Shown piece after piece: positions 9,496 through 18,337 of a DNA stretch of 64,000 nucleotides. A program made the position numbers and the translations under genes. Positions within the stretch are counted from its first letter, which is position 1. Every line of letters starts with the position of its first letter. Source of the stretch: an uncultured Bacilli bacterium. Lineage in GTDB: Bacteria; Bacillota_I; Bacilli_A; RF39; UBA660. A model generated the notes under the pieces. The model had not been told where the DNA came from. It did no database searches and worked only from the letters and a program-made list of their open reading frames with translations. The stretch covers positions 1 through 64,000 of the forward strand of contig CAKOKX010000001.1 in NCBI GenBank assembly GCA_934096035.1. The letters are read 5' to 3'.

Positions 9496-11321
9496 TATCT
9501 AAATCCTCCTCCTGATGATCCACCAGATGATGAACCACCACTACTATAACTTGAGCCACCACCACCGGAACCCCTTGAACTTCCACTATAATCATGTGAA
9601 TTTGAACTAGCGGCTCTACGTTTTCCAGCTTCAATTCCTTTATATCCAATCTCGACCATACTTCTAACTGCTATTGTAGTCATATCAATATCTAATTTTG
9701 AAACTTGACTAAAGTTTGGATAAAGTTTGCTGAATTGTTCTTCTACTTTGTCTGCTATTCCAAGTAATTGTGCAAAAATCAAATATTCTTCCCAAATATG
9801 AACTTCAAAATATTCCCTTTCGGGCATTATACTAAAATCTAGCAAAAACTTTTTTAATCCCTTTAAATGTATTGCATCATTTAATAATACTGGACTAACT
9901 ACTTTTGCAGTAATGTTTTTTGTTTTACCAAACATACCTGGTGTTGCTTCAACTCTTGAGGTAATTAATTGTTGTGTTTCTAATTCAGCTTGTTCATTAT
10001 AAATAAATGTAGAAAACCACGAATCAATTTTACTATAATTCTTTTTGCACCACTTTTCAAATTCTTTAGCCTCTAATATTCTATTCATTCCAGAAGCCCT
10101 TTTCAACATTTCTAGTAAATCATTTTCAATTTTGTTTTCACAATAAATTGATTTACTAAAGTCTATAGCATAATTGTTATCTTTAAAACTGAATAATCCT
10201 TTTCGTGTTTTAGAAACGGTTATTTTTTCTTCTTTTATCCATTTCAATAATATTGCACCAATAATTCCCTTTCTTAGTGTATTAATAGATACAACATTAT
10301 ATTGATAAGAAACCCAATAAGCTCTTTCTAAATCTTTATTGCAAGGTATTTCTCGCCAGTACTCAATTTTATCATCTGATGGTATATTTTTCCCACCAGG
10401 TCCAAAATCTAAATATCCCGAATGCTTTCTAGATCCCCATATCCATTCTGAACCTTTTTTCTTTTTTAAAACCATATACACAATAATAATTAAAACAACT
10501 GGATTTAAGCAAACACTAAATATCAGCCATATTATAAACTTCCAAAATAATTTAAAATAATCTAAAAAACGATAATCGGTATATTCAAGTTCATCTTTAC
10601 TAACATCACTCATTGCAGAATCATAAACATCATCAAATGATTTACTCGAAGAATTTGATGTATTAAATAAATTAGTTTCAAATCTTACTAATCCAACCAT
10701 ATATTGAGATTTCGATAAAAATCCACCTGATTCTAATACAATTTTACCATCTTCAAAATTTATACTACCATTATTTCCAAAAGCCCAAATTCTAGAATTA
10801 TCTAATGAAAATGGAATATCAGAATGTATTATTATTTTAGCATTATCCACAGATTGATCTAAATTTAAGAAATTAAAATATATTCCTTGTGTATCAGTAT
10901 ATTGTGTTACAAAATTGCTTATATCATACTTCAAAGTATATGTCCTGTTACCATAATTAGATATTCCCCAACACAGTTCTACACCGTTGGATATGTAATG
11001 TAAACCACTTTTATATGCTTTATTATCAAAACTAGCATTTACATTCCAACTGGATAGAGATTCATAAGTTCTACCGCTATCATCGCTAATGATAAAGTTA
11101 GAGATTGAAGAGTTACCCAAATTAGTATAAGGTCTATATCCTTCAGTACCTTGACTCAAGTAAGCGTTCCAAACTTCCGTTATTTTTGCATTACCATAAG
11201 AGTCAATATACACATCCATTTCTATTTTACTAACAGAATTAGCACTAACTTCTGTTGTAGTTAAAAAGAAAGAGATAAGTATGAATAAGCTGAAAATTAT
11301 TTTTTTAATAGACTTATTCAT
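9495..11321 (-). CDS. DUF2207 family secreted/membrane protein
   Basis: 608 residues: signal peptide (residues 1-27), an extracellular beta domain ('MDVYIDSYGNAKITEVW' is typical of the family), membrane helices near 262-282, a cytosolic domain with 'VHIWEEYLIFAQLLGIADKVEEQF', and a C-terminal Gly/Ser-rich tail ending GGGFR, which is a hallmark of the DUF2207 family often encoded with LemA. The start follows AAAGGAGATGAG. The biochemical role is not established. Confidence 0.85.
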   Translation of the reverse strand: MNKSIKKIIFSLFILISFFLTTTEVSANSVSKIEMDVYIDSYGNAKITEVWNAYLSQGTEGYRPYTNLGNSSISNFIISDDSGRTYESLSSWNVNASFDNKAYKSGLHYISNGVELCWGISNYGNRTYTLKYDISNFVTQYTDTQGIYFNFLNLDQSVDNAKIIIHSDIPFSLDNSRIWAFGNNGSINFEDGKIVLESGGFLSKSQYMVGLVRFETNLFNTSNSSSKSFDDVYDSAMSDVSKDELEYTDYRFLDYFKLFWKFIIWLIFSVCLNPVVLIIIVYMVLKKKKGSEWIWGSRKHSGYLDFGPGGKNIPSDDKIEYWREIPCNKDLERAYWVSYQYNVVSINTLRKGIIGAILLKWIKEEKITVSKTRKGLFSFKDNNYAIDFSKSIYCENKIENDLLEMLKRASGMNRILEAKEFEKWCKKNYSKIDSWFSTFIYNEQAELETQQLITSRVEATPGMFGKTKNITAKVVSPVLLNDAIHLKGLKKFLLDFSIMPEREYFEVHIWEEYLIFAQLLGIADKVEEQFSKLYPNFSQVSKLDIDMTTIAVRSMVEIGYKGIEAGKRRAASSNSHDYSGSSRGSGGGGSSYSSGGSSSGGSSGGGFR

Positions 11322-11338
11322 TTAACTCATCTCCTTTT

Positions 11339-12262
11339 TTACCCAAACAAATTTGACAAATTACCTAATCCGCTAGATAAAGAACCTAATATTAATTTAT
11401 AAGTAATAAATCCGCCAACTATTATTAATATAGATAAACAAGTTAAATGAAAATAAATTCTCGTATTTTTATTTTCTATCTTTATTAAATCATTAACTAA
11501 CTCTAATAAAATTACCAATGTATAAACTGTTCCGACAACGGTAATACAAATTCCTAATGAATAATGAATTAATGAAAGAAGTGGGGATAGGATTGATGTT
11601 GCTATTACAAATGGTATAAAAGCTGTTACAGCTGCTCCTAGCAATTTAGGAAATTTTGATTCTTTCTTAATTACTAAACTTGCTAGAAAATAAATTCCAC
11701 TTACAGCAAACAATATTCCTGCATATATTAATAAACTTTGTCCAATAACTTTTAAATATTCTATTTTTTTTAGATTTTCCCAAACCCATTCTACCTTATC
11801 AGACCAAATGGAAGTAACCCTAACAGTATTTATCATTGTAGTAATCAATCTAATTATTGTCATAAATCCAACAACTATTATCGATAAAATACCACTATTT
11901 TTAAAATCACCTAGATTTTCTTCATCTTTTTTAAAATTATCAAATGGTTTTAATACTGCACCTATTATATATTGAAAAAAATTAAAATTTCCGGTCGTAG
12001 TAGGTGTTGATTGAATATTTGTAGAAATATTATTATAAATTGGTTGCTGTACACTATTAAAATTAGATGTAACATTATTATTAAAATTCTCTTGTGATAC
12101 TACAGGAGTTACATTTTGTTCAACTTCTATTGTAGTATTTTCTTGTGTTGTTATAGTTTCTGCTTGTAATTTGGTTCCACAATTAATACAAAACTTTGTA
12201 TTTGAAGCATTAGTCATACCACATTGTGGACAAACTATATTGTTATTTATATTATCATTCAT
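11339..12262 (-). CDS. Zinc-ribbon polytopic membrane protein (Yip1-like)
   Basis: About 307 residues. It starts with a zinc ribbon ('CPQCG', then 'CINCGTK'), a Gln/Asn/Thr-rich linker, and five or so hydrophobic helices between about residues 125 and 300, with Yip1-like character. ATG 12262, preceded by AAAGGTGAA, is preferred to an upstream start that would overlap the lipoprotein gene. Same operon as LemA and DUF2207. Function unknown. Confidence 0.65.
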   Translation of the reverse strand: MNDNINNNIVCPQCGMTNASNTKFCINCGTKLQAETITTQENTTIEVEQNVTPVVSQENFNNNVTSNFNSVQQPIYNNISTNIQSTPTTTGNFNFFQYIIGAVLKPFDNFKKDEENLGDFKNSGILSIIVVGFMTIIRLITTMINTVRVTSIWSDKVEWVWENLKKIEYLKVIGQSLLIYAGILFAVSGIYFLASLVIKKESKFPKLLGAAVTAFIPFVIATSILSPLLSLIHYSLGICITVVGTVYTLVILLELVNDLIKIENKNTRIYFHLTCLSILIIVGGFITYKLILGSLSSGLGNLSNLFG

Positions 12263-12287
12263 TATATTCACCTTTTCTTTCTTATTC

Positions 12288-13025
12288 TTATGAAATACCC
12301 TCAACAATTCTAAATATTTTAATGTCATCAAAATCAATTAAAATATCTTGATCGTTTTCTTTTGACTTTTTATAATCTGTAGGAATATTAAATTCTTTTT
12401 TTATAGTTTCACCTGAATTAACTTTGTTAAAAATGAAATTAACATCTTCTGAATAGATTGGTTTATTGTTTTTGTAAAATACAACTGATATATCTCTTGG
12501 TGCGGTTTCTGCATTACTACCATTATTTTTTAAAATTAATGTTACCGCTTTATCAGTTTTTGTATATGAATATGTAAAGTTTTCAGCATACTTTTCTATT
12601 ATATGTGAATACTTTTCCTGATACTCTTCATCTACAGTTATTTTAACTTCTGTTTTAGTAGGAATATAATAGCTTGAATTATTTTTTGTAGGTAATTCAA
12701 ATCCATAAACCAATTCACTATCATTTTCAAACATATTATATCTTACATCATCAGTACCATATATTATAATTTTTTTATCATTTTCATCATAGTAACTTAC
12801 ACTAATATTACCGGAGCCTATTATTTTTCCACTTTTATTAGTTACGCTTACGATTAATTGATCTTGTCCACTAGAAATATATGTTTTAACATCTACACCA
12901 TCAATTTTATTAATTGATATATTATAATTTTTGCTGTCATCTTTTAAAGATAAGTTACCACAACCTGTCAAACAGAAAAGAACTAATAAACAGAATATTA
13001 AACTAAATATTTTTATTTTCTTCAT
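12288..13025 (-). CDS. Lipoprotein of unknown function
   Basis: 245 residues with a type II signal peptide and lipobox 'LTGC' at residues 19-22 ('FCLTGCGN'), so it is exported and lipid-anchored. The mature part is beta-rich with two repeats of a CARDB-like 'K-N-N-G/S' fold ('VTNKSGKIIGSGNISVSYYD', 'LKNNGSNAETAPRDISVVFY'). It lies 8 bp downstream of lemA, in one operon with the envelope proteins that follow. Start supported by AGGTGGTAAT. Confidence 0.75.
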   Translation of the reverse strand: MKKIKIFSLIFCLLVLFCLTGCGNLSLKDDSKNYNISINKIDGVDVKTYISSGQDQLIVSVTNKSGKIIGSGNISVSYYDENDKKIIIYGTDDVRYNMFENDSELVYGFELPTKNNSSYYIPTKTEVKITVDEEYQEKYSHIIEKYAENFTYSYTKTDKAVTLILKNNGSNAETAPRDISVVFYKNNKPIYSEDVNFIFNKVNSGETIKKEFNIPTDYKKSKENDQDILIDFDDIKIFRIVEGIS

Positions 13026-13033
13026 ATTACCAC

Positions 13034-13594
13034 CTAAATTTGAACTTTAACATTTTCTTTTTCGGCAGTAGTTGCTTCAAAAAATTGTTCTTGTTTAAAT
13101 CCTAACATTCCTGCAATAAGAACAGTTGGAAATATTTCAATAGCATTTTTATATTTTAAAACTGTATCATTATAAAACTGTCTTGCAAAAGATATTTTAT
13201 CCTCCACCTCTTTTAAATTTTCTTGTAGATTCCTAAAATTACTATCTGCTTTTAATTCTGGATATGATTCGCTTAAAGCTAACAATTTATTCAATGCTCC
13301 ACTTAATTGATTGTCAGCACTCATTTCATCTATTGGTGTTTTAGCACCTAAAGCAATGTTTCTTGCGTCAACAACTGCTTTTAGTGTTTCTTTTTCATGA
13401 TTTGCATATCCCTTTACTGTTTGAACAATATTAGGGATTAAATCAAATCTCTTTTTTAATTGCACATCAACTTGACTCCATTGATCTTTTACTTTGTTTC
13501 TTAATTGTACTAGATTATTATAAGTTTTAATAATCCAAATGACTAATACAATTATAACTAAAATAACAACCCCTAAAATAATATAACTTTTCAT
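13034..13594 (-). CDS. lemA: LemA family protein
   Basis: About 186 residues: one N-terminal membrane helix (residues 2-22), then the LemA helical-bundle signature 'YNNLVQLRNKVKDQWSQVDV' and 'RFDLIPNIVQTVKGYANHE', ending 'GFKQEQFFEA'. Full family length. The ATG at 13594 is chosen because the family begins at this helix and AAAGGAATGG lies upstream; an upstream ATG at 13603 is possible. It heads the operon containing a lipoprotein, zinc-ribbon membrane protein, DUF2207 and a metalloprotease. LemA and DUF2207 are frequent partners; the role is unclear. Confidence 0.9.
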   Translation of the reverse strand: MKSYIILGVVILVIIVLVIWIIKTYNNLVQLRNKVKDQWSQVDVQLKKRFDLIPNIVQTVKGYANHEKETLKAVVDARNIALGAKTPIDEMSADNQLSGALNKLLALSESYPELKADSNFRNLQENLKEVEDKISFARQFYNDTVLKYKNAIEIFPTVLIAGMLGFKQEQFFEATTAEKENVKVQI

Positions 13595-13663
13595 AAAAAC
13601 CATCCATTCCTTTCTATTTTCCATATCATTATACCATGTATACTTTAAGATGTAAATTAACAA

Positions 13664-14116
13664 AAAAAATTTTTGTTAATTTATCATAGAATATTTTTTA
13701 ATCTTTCTTATAAGAAAGATTAAAAAAAGCGTTTGAGTAAGGGCAAATTATACCAAGGGGCTTTAAAATCCATAACTCTGACTGCCCTTCTCTTATCTTA
13801 GTATTAATCTTATCCTAGAAAGTGGGTCTTGAATCCATATAACAAGCATGAGATGTTCATAATTTAAAACAATTATCCAATATTATTATTGATTTAACCA
13901 AACAAAAAAATGAAGTTAAAAATGAAATAATTGTAAAAACTTAGAAAGTCATATTTTTTCTACTATACCATATTTTTTTGAAAATTTTCCTTAAGATGTA
14001 TTTATGAATAATATAAGGTAAAATTTTATTTATTTCTTCATTAAAAGACAAAATAATATAATTTAATATATTTTTTTATTTTAATAAAAAGCATCCATTT
14101 TATTATTTAATTAATA
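13664..14116. other. Intergenic region with palindromes, no gene
   Basis: About 450 bp without a convincing gene. It holds a perfect 34-bp palindrome (13694-13727), then a segment of higher G+C around 13735-13800 bounded by the inverted pair AAGGGCA / TGCCCTT (about 13738 and 13790). The rest is AT-rich. It could hold the lemA operon promoter and perhaps a small RNA; nothing more can be supported. Confidence 0.5.
13694..13727. repeat. Perfect 34-bp palindrome
   Basis: TTTTTTAATCTTTCTTA and its exact complement meet at 13710/13711. Because T and A runs lie on the outside, it resembles neither strand's ideal intrinsic terminator, though it could fold as an RNA hairpin on either strand. Confidence 0.7.
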
Positions 14117-14555
14117 TTATGATATTCCTACAATGTTTAAATAAGTATTAGTTCCATTAACAGGTATTATTGTTGCTACAGTAGAAGACTTAATACTTAA
14201 TACTATTTTATCGCCAACGGCAAACGAATTAATAGTAGTACTATTAAAGTCTGTATTGTTATTAGCGATTACAGTTTTAACAATTGAAGTAATACCTACA
14301 GCATTAGCATTTTGTTTTACTTCAACAGTCAATGTAACATTAATATGTGAACTTTCAAAAAAAACTATTTTCCACTATAGTAAGAGTATTTTGAATAACA
14401 GTAATAATTTTGTTAGTAGGACCATTATTAACAAGTAGTATCTTCTGAGCAATATTAGTTTCTAAAGAAATATTATCTGTACTAGTATTATATTTACAAC
14501 CATGAGGTTCAATAGCACCAGTCCAATTGATCTCATAACTATACATATTAACCAC
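14117..14555 (-). pseudogene. Degraded BclA-like C-terminal domain
   Basis: Two minus-strand reading frames, 14555-14355 ('YSYEINWTGAIEPHGCKYNT') and 14332-14117 ('VKQNANAVGITSIVKTVIAN...FAVGDKIVLSIKSSTVATI...TYLNIVGIS'), together resemble the C-terminal half of the intact collagen-like protein at 16490-17281 ('TVSNATISKNLAANAD...FNANDKIGLQI...SAYLNIVKIA'). A frame break and stop separate them and the collagen repeats are gone. It is a dead paralogue of the surface-protein family. Confidence 0.7.
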
Positions 14556-14728
14556 AAATCCACCATTTCTTTTCTATGTTTTTGTTTTTCTAAAATTTTA
14601 TCACACTACTTTTTTCAAGAAAACCACCTCATATGCATTAATATATGCTAAATGATACACGTGTAAACTTTTTAAAACCATATTTACTTTAAGTAATTCA
14701 TTTGATAAAATATTAATGGTGATACTAA

Positions 14729-15268
14729 ATGAATTTATTTGAAATAATATTACTATTAATTGTTATATTAGGGATATTAGCTATAATATATGCTACTATA
14801 TATAATAACCTAGTTAATTATAAATTAAAAATAGATAAAGCTGAAGGAATAATTGATGAATCTTTAAGACAAAAATACGATATAATTGCTAAATTAAATA
14901 TTGCTATAAAAAAAGTTGTAACAAAAAAAGATTATTTAAAAGAATACATTGATTTAAAAGATAAAAGAATAACCAACTATGAATTAGATAGAAAGTTAAC
15001 TGAAGCCTACAACATAATATTAGAAGTTAAAAACGACCACGAAGAATTAAACACTAAAGAATTCAATAAAGATTTAAAAGAAATAGATAGAATTAATGAA
15101 ACATTAACTTCATGTAAAACCTATTTTAACAATAATACCGGAGAACTAAATAAACTAATAAAAAGAATTCCAACAAATATTGTAGCAAAAATACATGGAT
15201 ATAAAATAAAGCCGTTTTTTGATGGTAAAAATATGCAAGACGCTGTTATAGATGATTTTAAACTATAG
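14729..15268 (+). CDS. LemA-like membrane-anchored protein
   Basis: 179 residues, one of few plus-strand genes here. An N-terminal membrane helix (residues 4-24) leads into 'YNNLVNYKLKIDKAEGIIDESLRQKYDIIAKL', which follows the LemA pattern but is diverged, and 'HGYKIKPFFDGKN' at the C-terminus matches the LemA 'G(F/Y)K...FF' ending. It is thus a diverged LemA paralogue with no DUF2207 neighbour. The start is supported by GGTGATACTAA. Function unknown. Confidence 0.75.
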   Translation: MNLFEIILLLIVILGILAIIYATIYNNLVNYKLKIDKAEGIIDESLRQKYDIIAKLNIAIKKVVTKKDYLKEYIDLKDKRITNYELDRKLTEAYNIILEVKNDHEELNTKEFNKDLKEIDRINETLTSCKTYFNNNTGELNKLIKRIPTNIVAKIHGYKIKPFFDGKNMQDAVIDDFKL

Positions 15269-15449
15269 CAGTTTTTTATACTAAAAAAATTACTTTTAAT
15301 TGTATAATCATTTTTAGGAAATATATCAGTAGTTATATGCCTGCCAAAACTTTTAACAAAAAAATTTTGATATAATGAGCAATAAAATTTATATTTTAAA
15401 AATTTTGAACTTTATTTATACCATTCTTGTTCTTGTTTATTATATTAAG

Positions 15450-15491
15450 CAAAATAAAACCTCATTCCTTTTTTGTCCAAGAAATGAGGTT
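15450..15491 (-). terminator. Terminator of the collagen-like gene ending at 15536
   Basis: On the minus strand AACCTCATT pairs with AATGAGGTT across a 16-nt loop and is followed by TTATTTT. It lies between the convergent LemA-like (+) and collagen-like (-) genes. Confidence 0.7.
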
Positions 15492-15535
15492 CATATCATG
15501 TTTCCTTTTTGTTCAAGTTTTTAAGAGAAACTTAT

Positions 15536-16372
15536 TTACACATATATTTTCTTAAATAATAAATTCACATCATTAATTTTAACTTGTGAAGATGCAGCAT
15601 CACCAATAATACCAGCCATAACTTGTAAGGTTGTATCTTTTTTAAATTCAAATACAATATTTTGAGAAAAATGCATTTGAGGCACAGCCCCACCTGATAG
15701 TTTAATTGTACTATCAATCTCTTCAATAGCACCTGAAAAAGCAATTTCATAAACTCCTTGAGTTAGCTTAATATCTGTTTTACCAGCAATATTAAAATAT
15801 TTTGCATTTTGAGGTATCAAATATTTATCTTGAATATTCATAAGACCAGAGATATTTGTTTCAGCAAAGCTTACAAATAGTATTTCTTCTGTTGAACCTT
15901 CCGTAATTGGGCCTTCTGGTCCAATTTCTCCAGCATCTCCCTTTTCTCCCTTAGGAATTGAAATAGTTAAATGATGAGTATTATCATAAAAATTATCATC
16001 AACACGAGCATCAAAACCAGCATCTACCGTTTTAGTATCAACAATATTAATTATTTCACTTTTCCCAATCTCACCAGCATCACCTTTTGGCCCAGCTTCT
16101 CCTTTATCTCCTTTATCGCCTTTAATTGAACCATCATCTTTCCAAATCCCATCCTTTTCACTCCAGATAAAAATATGAGAATTAACTAAATATGCATCAC
16201 CAGTTTTACCAAGAGGATGATTATCAAGTAGTTCAGCTTCAGTTTTATAAGCATCTATTATATTAATTCCTTCACCACGAGGTCCAGTAGGTCCAATAAT
16301 ACTACAACATAAACCTAAATCCAATAATTCTTTTCTTCTTTTTTGCAAATCACAAATAGCCTTTTTATCCAT
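15536..16372 (-). CDS. Collagen-like protein with BclA-type C-terminal domain
   Basis: 278 residues, with no classical signal peptide. Short interrupted Gly-X-Y tracts ('GPTGPRGEG', 'GDKGDKGEAGPKGDAGEIG', 'GEKGDAGEIGPEGP') alternate with conserved non-collagen linkers ('IVDTKTVDAGFDARVDDNF', 'HHLTISIPKG'). The C-terminal 110 residues form a beta-rich jelly-roll-like domain. Such proteins form trimeric surface or exosporium filaments in Firmicutes. Paralogue of the gene ending at 20245, with which it shares the linkers. The start follows GGAGTGATC. Confidence 0.8.
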   Translation of the reverse strand: MDKKAICDLQKRRKELLDLGLCCSIIGPTGPRGEGINIIDAYKTEAELLDNHPLGKTGDAYLVNSHIFIWSEKDGIWKDDGSIKGDKGDKGEAGPKGDAGEIGKSEIINIVDTKTVDAGFDARVDDNFYDNTHHLTISIPKGEKGDAGEIGPEGPITEGSTEEILFVSFAETNISGLMNIQDKYLIPQNAKYFNIAGKTDIKLTQGVYEIAFSGAIEEIDSTIKLSGGAVPQMHFSQNIVFEFKKDTTLQVMAGIIGDAASSQVKINDVNLLFKKIYV

Positions 16373-16489
16373 AAAAGATCACTCCATTCATAATAAGATA
16401 TGAAATATTACATAATTTGTTCAAAAATGGACAAGTATCATGAGCATGTCCATTTTTATAACATAAACTATTATTGAAAGGAGAAAACA

Positions 16490-17281
16490 ATGAATAATAA
16501 TATAAAAAAAGCAAGACAATTAATAGATTGTTTTAATAAAGAAAATCCCAATATAACATATACTTGTTTTGGTCCAACTGGACCTACTGGACCAACTGGA
16601 CCTGCTGGTGCTACTATTACTGTAGGAAGAACAACTACAACAGAACCTGGAACAAATGCAAGTGTTACAAATGTTGGAACACCATCAAATGCCATTTTAG
16701 ATTTTAATATTCCTGCTGGTGCTACTGGACCAATTGGACCTCAAGGAATTCAAGGACCTGCCGGGCCAACTGGACCTGCTGGACCAATCGGGCCAACTGG
16801 ACCTGCTGGACCTGCCGGACCTCAAGGTAATACAGGACCTGCTGGACCATCTGGAACAACTGAAACAAACACCTATGGTCGTAAATATGATACATCACAA
16901 ACTCCCCTTACCCTAACAGAAAACACTCCGCAAGACGTACCACTTGCCAGTAATGGACTTGCAAGTGGTATAACTCAAGAAACAGCCAATAAATTAACAA
17001 TTCCTTCAAGTGGAATATATAAAATTGACTATTATTTTTCAGGCAATTCAAATACAGCAACAGATGTTACCTTAACTTTAAATCAAAATGCAACTACTGT
17101 AAGTAATGCAACAATAAGCAAAAATCTAGCAGCCAATGCAGATACAGCACTCATAGGAAGTACTATAAATAATTTTAACGCAAATGACAAAATAGGACTT
17201 CAAATAGAAGCCACAAATAATGCAACAATCACTCCTTCATCAGATACTAGTGCATATTTAAATATTGTTAAAATTGCATAA
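16490..17281 (+). CDS. Collagen-like triple-helix repeat protein
   Basis: 263 residues. Dense Gly-Pro-X repeats occur at about residues 24-37 and 78-125 ('GPTGPTGPTGPAG', 'GPAGPTGPAGPIGPTGPAG'), separated by 'ATITVGRTTTTEPGTNASV', then a C-terminal domain of about 130 residues of BclA/TNF-like character ('GIYKIDYYFSGNS...DVTLTLNQN...YLNIVKIA'). The repeats are G+C-rich because of Gly/Pro codons. Preceded by GAAAGGAGAAAACA. It is divergent from the paralogue starting at 16372, sharing a 117-bp promoter region. Probable surface filament protein. Confidence 0.85.
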   Translation: MNNNIKKARQLIDCFNKENPNITYTCFGPTGPTGPTGPAGATITVGRTTTTEPGTNASVTNVGTPSNAILDFNIPAGATGPIGPQGIQGPAGPTGPAGPIGPTGPAGPAGPQGNTGPAGPSGTTETNTYGRKYDTSQTPLTLTENTPQDVPLASNGLASGITQETANKLTIPSSGIYKIDYYFSGNSNTATDVTLTLNQNATTVSNATISKNLAANADTALIGSTINNFNANDKIGLQIEATNNATITPSSDTSAYLNIVKIA

Positions 17282-17310
17282 AATCCAAATTAAAATTATA
17301 TCGTATTTAT

Positions 17311-17342
17311 GTGTTACCTCATGGTAACACATTTTATTTTTC
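17311..17342 (+). terminator. Terminator of the plus-strand collagen-like gene
   Basis: GTGTTACC-TCAT-GGTAACAC followed by ATTTTATTTTT, 30 bp after the stop at 17281. Confidence 0.85.
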
Positions 17343-17354
17343 CAAATTTTAACA

Positions 17355-17386
17355 ACAAAGGAAAAGGTGTTACCATAAGGTAACAC
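17355..17386 (-). terminator. Terminator of the minus-strand gene ending at 17407
   Basis: A second copy of the same 8-bp stem (GTGTTACC ... GGTAACAC, different loop) followed on the minus strand by CTTTTCCTTTG. The two stems form a convergent pair, apparently made by inverted duplication of one stem. Confidence 0.8.
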
Positions 17387-17406
17387 ACTAACTTTAATTT
17401 AGTCCA

Positions 17407-17949
17407 TTAATCTTCAAGAATAATTTGCCCATCAATAATAGGAATATTTGCATAACTTGCATCCATCAAAGTAAAATTTCTTACTGGTGCATTAGGATTA
17501 GTTACTTGAACAGTTTGATTTTCTTCAGTCATAACTATTGATTTAACCGTATCATCAAATGTATGCCCACCATCACCAGCAATTTGTTTATAATATATTG
17601 CATTACTTCCAGACGGAGCAAAAGGTACATTATTAAATATTGCATTACCATCCTGATTACTAATAACTTCATTTCCAATTATATTACCAGTACTATCAGT
17701 TCTTACAAATTTAGCACCAACCACAGCAATTCCAGAATCTGGATTTCCTGTATCAGTAACATGTAAAGTTAAAGTTCCATTTGCCCCAATAGTAAAAGCA
17801 TAAGTATCAGTTCCTGAAACAATAGTAACACTTTTAGGACTAAATGTTGATGCATCATAACCACCAGCAACACCTTGTGCCTTATATGTTCCATCAACAA
17901 GTTCAATACTTCCTTTCCCATTAGTTATTTGTATTGTATGTCTTGCCAA
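17407..17949 (-). CDS. Surface protein with prealbumin/Ig-like repeats
   Basis: 180 residues of beta-rich sequence. A central segment 'GTLTLHVTDTGNPDSGIAVVGAKFVRTDSTGNIIGNEVISNQDG' split by Asp/Gly turns, with 'GNAIFNNVPF', resembles SpaA/Cna-B-type prealbumin-like domains of Gram-positive pilins and adhesins. No signal peptide or sorting motif. The start is a TTG (17949) with AAAGGGG upstream, and the gene overlaps the previous one by 25 bp. Lies in an operon with two further surface-type genes. Confidence 0.6.
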   Translation of the reverse strand: MARHTIQITNGKGSIELVDGTYKAQGVAGGYDASTFSPKSVTIVSGTDTYAFTIGANGTLTLHVTDTGNPDSGIAVVGAKFVRTDSTGNIIGNEVISNQDGNAIFNNVPFAPSGSNAIYYKQIAGDGGHTFDDTVKSIVMTEENQTVQVTNPNAPVRNFTLMDASYANIPIIDGQIILED

Positions 17950-18281
17950 AGTATAATCTTACCCCTTTCTATTTTTATATTCGGATAATTTTTATCCACC
18001 AACAGTAATGTAACAAGATGTTTTTTATTTTTAAAACTATCCATATTTATAAAATAAGTTTTATTTTTCCTAGCAATTAAAGAAATAACAACTGTTTCCC
18101 AAACAGAATATATAACTAATTTATAAACCTTGCCATCACATATTGGTAATTTAACAAATCCAAAACTATCAGTTACTCCTTCAAAAACAACCTCATTACA
18201 ACTATTTTTCAAATATACTTTTAAATTACTAAATCCAAAACCCAAATTACTACAAAGCTTAAGAGCAATATAATCTTCCAA
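17925..18281 (-). CDS. Small carboxypeptidase-regulatory-like domain protein
   Basis: 118 residues. 'KVYLKNSCNEVVFEGVTDSFGFVKLPICDGKVYKLVI' follows the pattern of carboxypeptidase regulatory/prealbumin-like domains (strand, turn, 'T-D-x-x-G-x-V' strand). No signal peptide. It starts with TTG at 18281 directly after GAGGTGATG. Overlaps the next gene and follows the beta-helix protein in one operon; presumably a structural partner. Confidence 0.55.
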   Translation of the reverse strand: MEDYIALKLCSNLGFGFSNLKVYLKNSCNEVVFEGVTDSFGFVKLPICDGKVYKLVIYSVWETVVISLIARKNKTYFINMDSFKNKKHLVTLLLVDKNYPNIKIERGKIILWQDIQYK

Positions 18282-18337
18282 TAAACATCACCTCATCACA
18301 TTATATTTTATGAACAAGTCCTAAACCTTGTAAAGGC

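Noticed and set aside
14656..14668. parS-like site around ACACGTGT
   Set aside because: Only the CACGTG core matches; the flanking bases do not fit the TGTTTCACGTGAAACA consensus.
17311..17386. Mobile-element ends formed by the two GTGTTACC stems
   Set aside because: Each stem is directly followed by a T run in the direction of the gene it ends, so a convergent terminator pair explains them.
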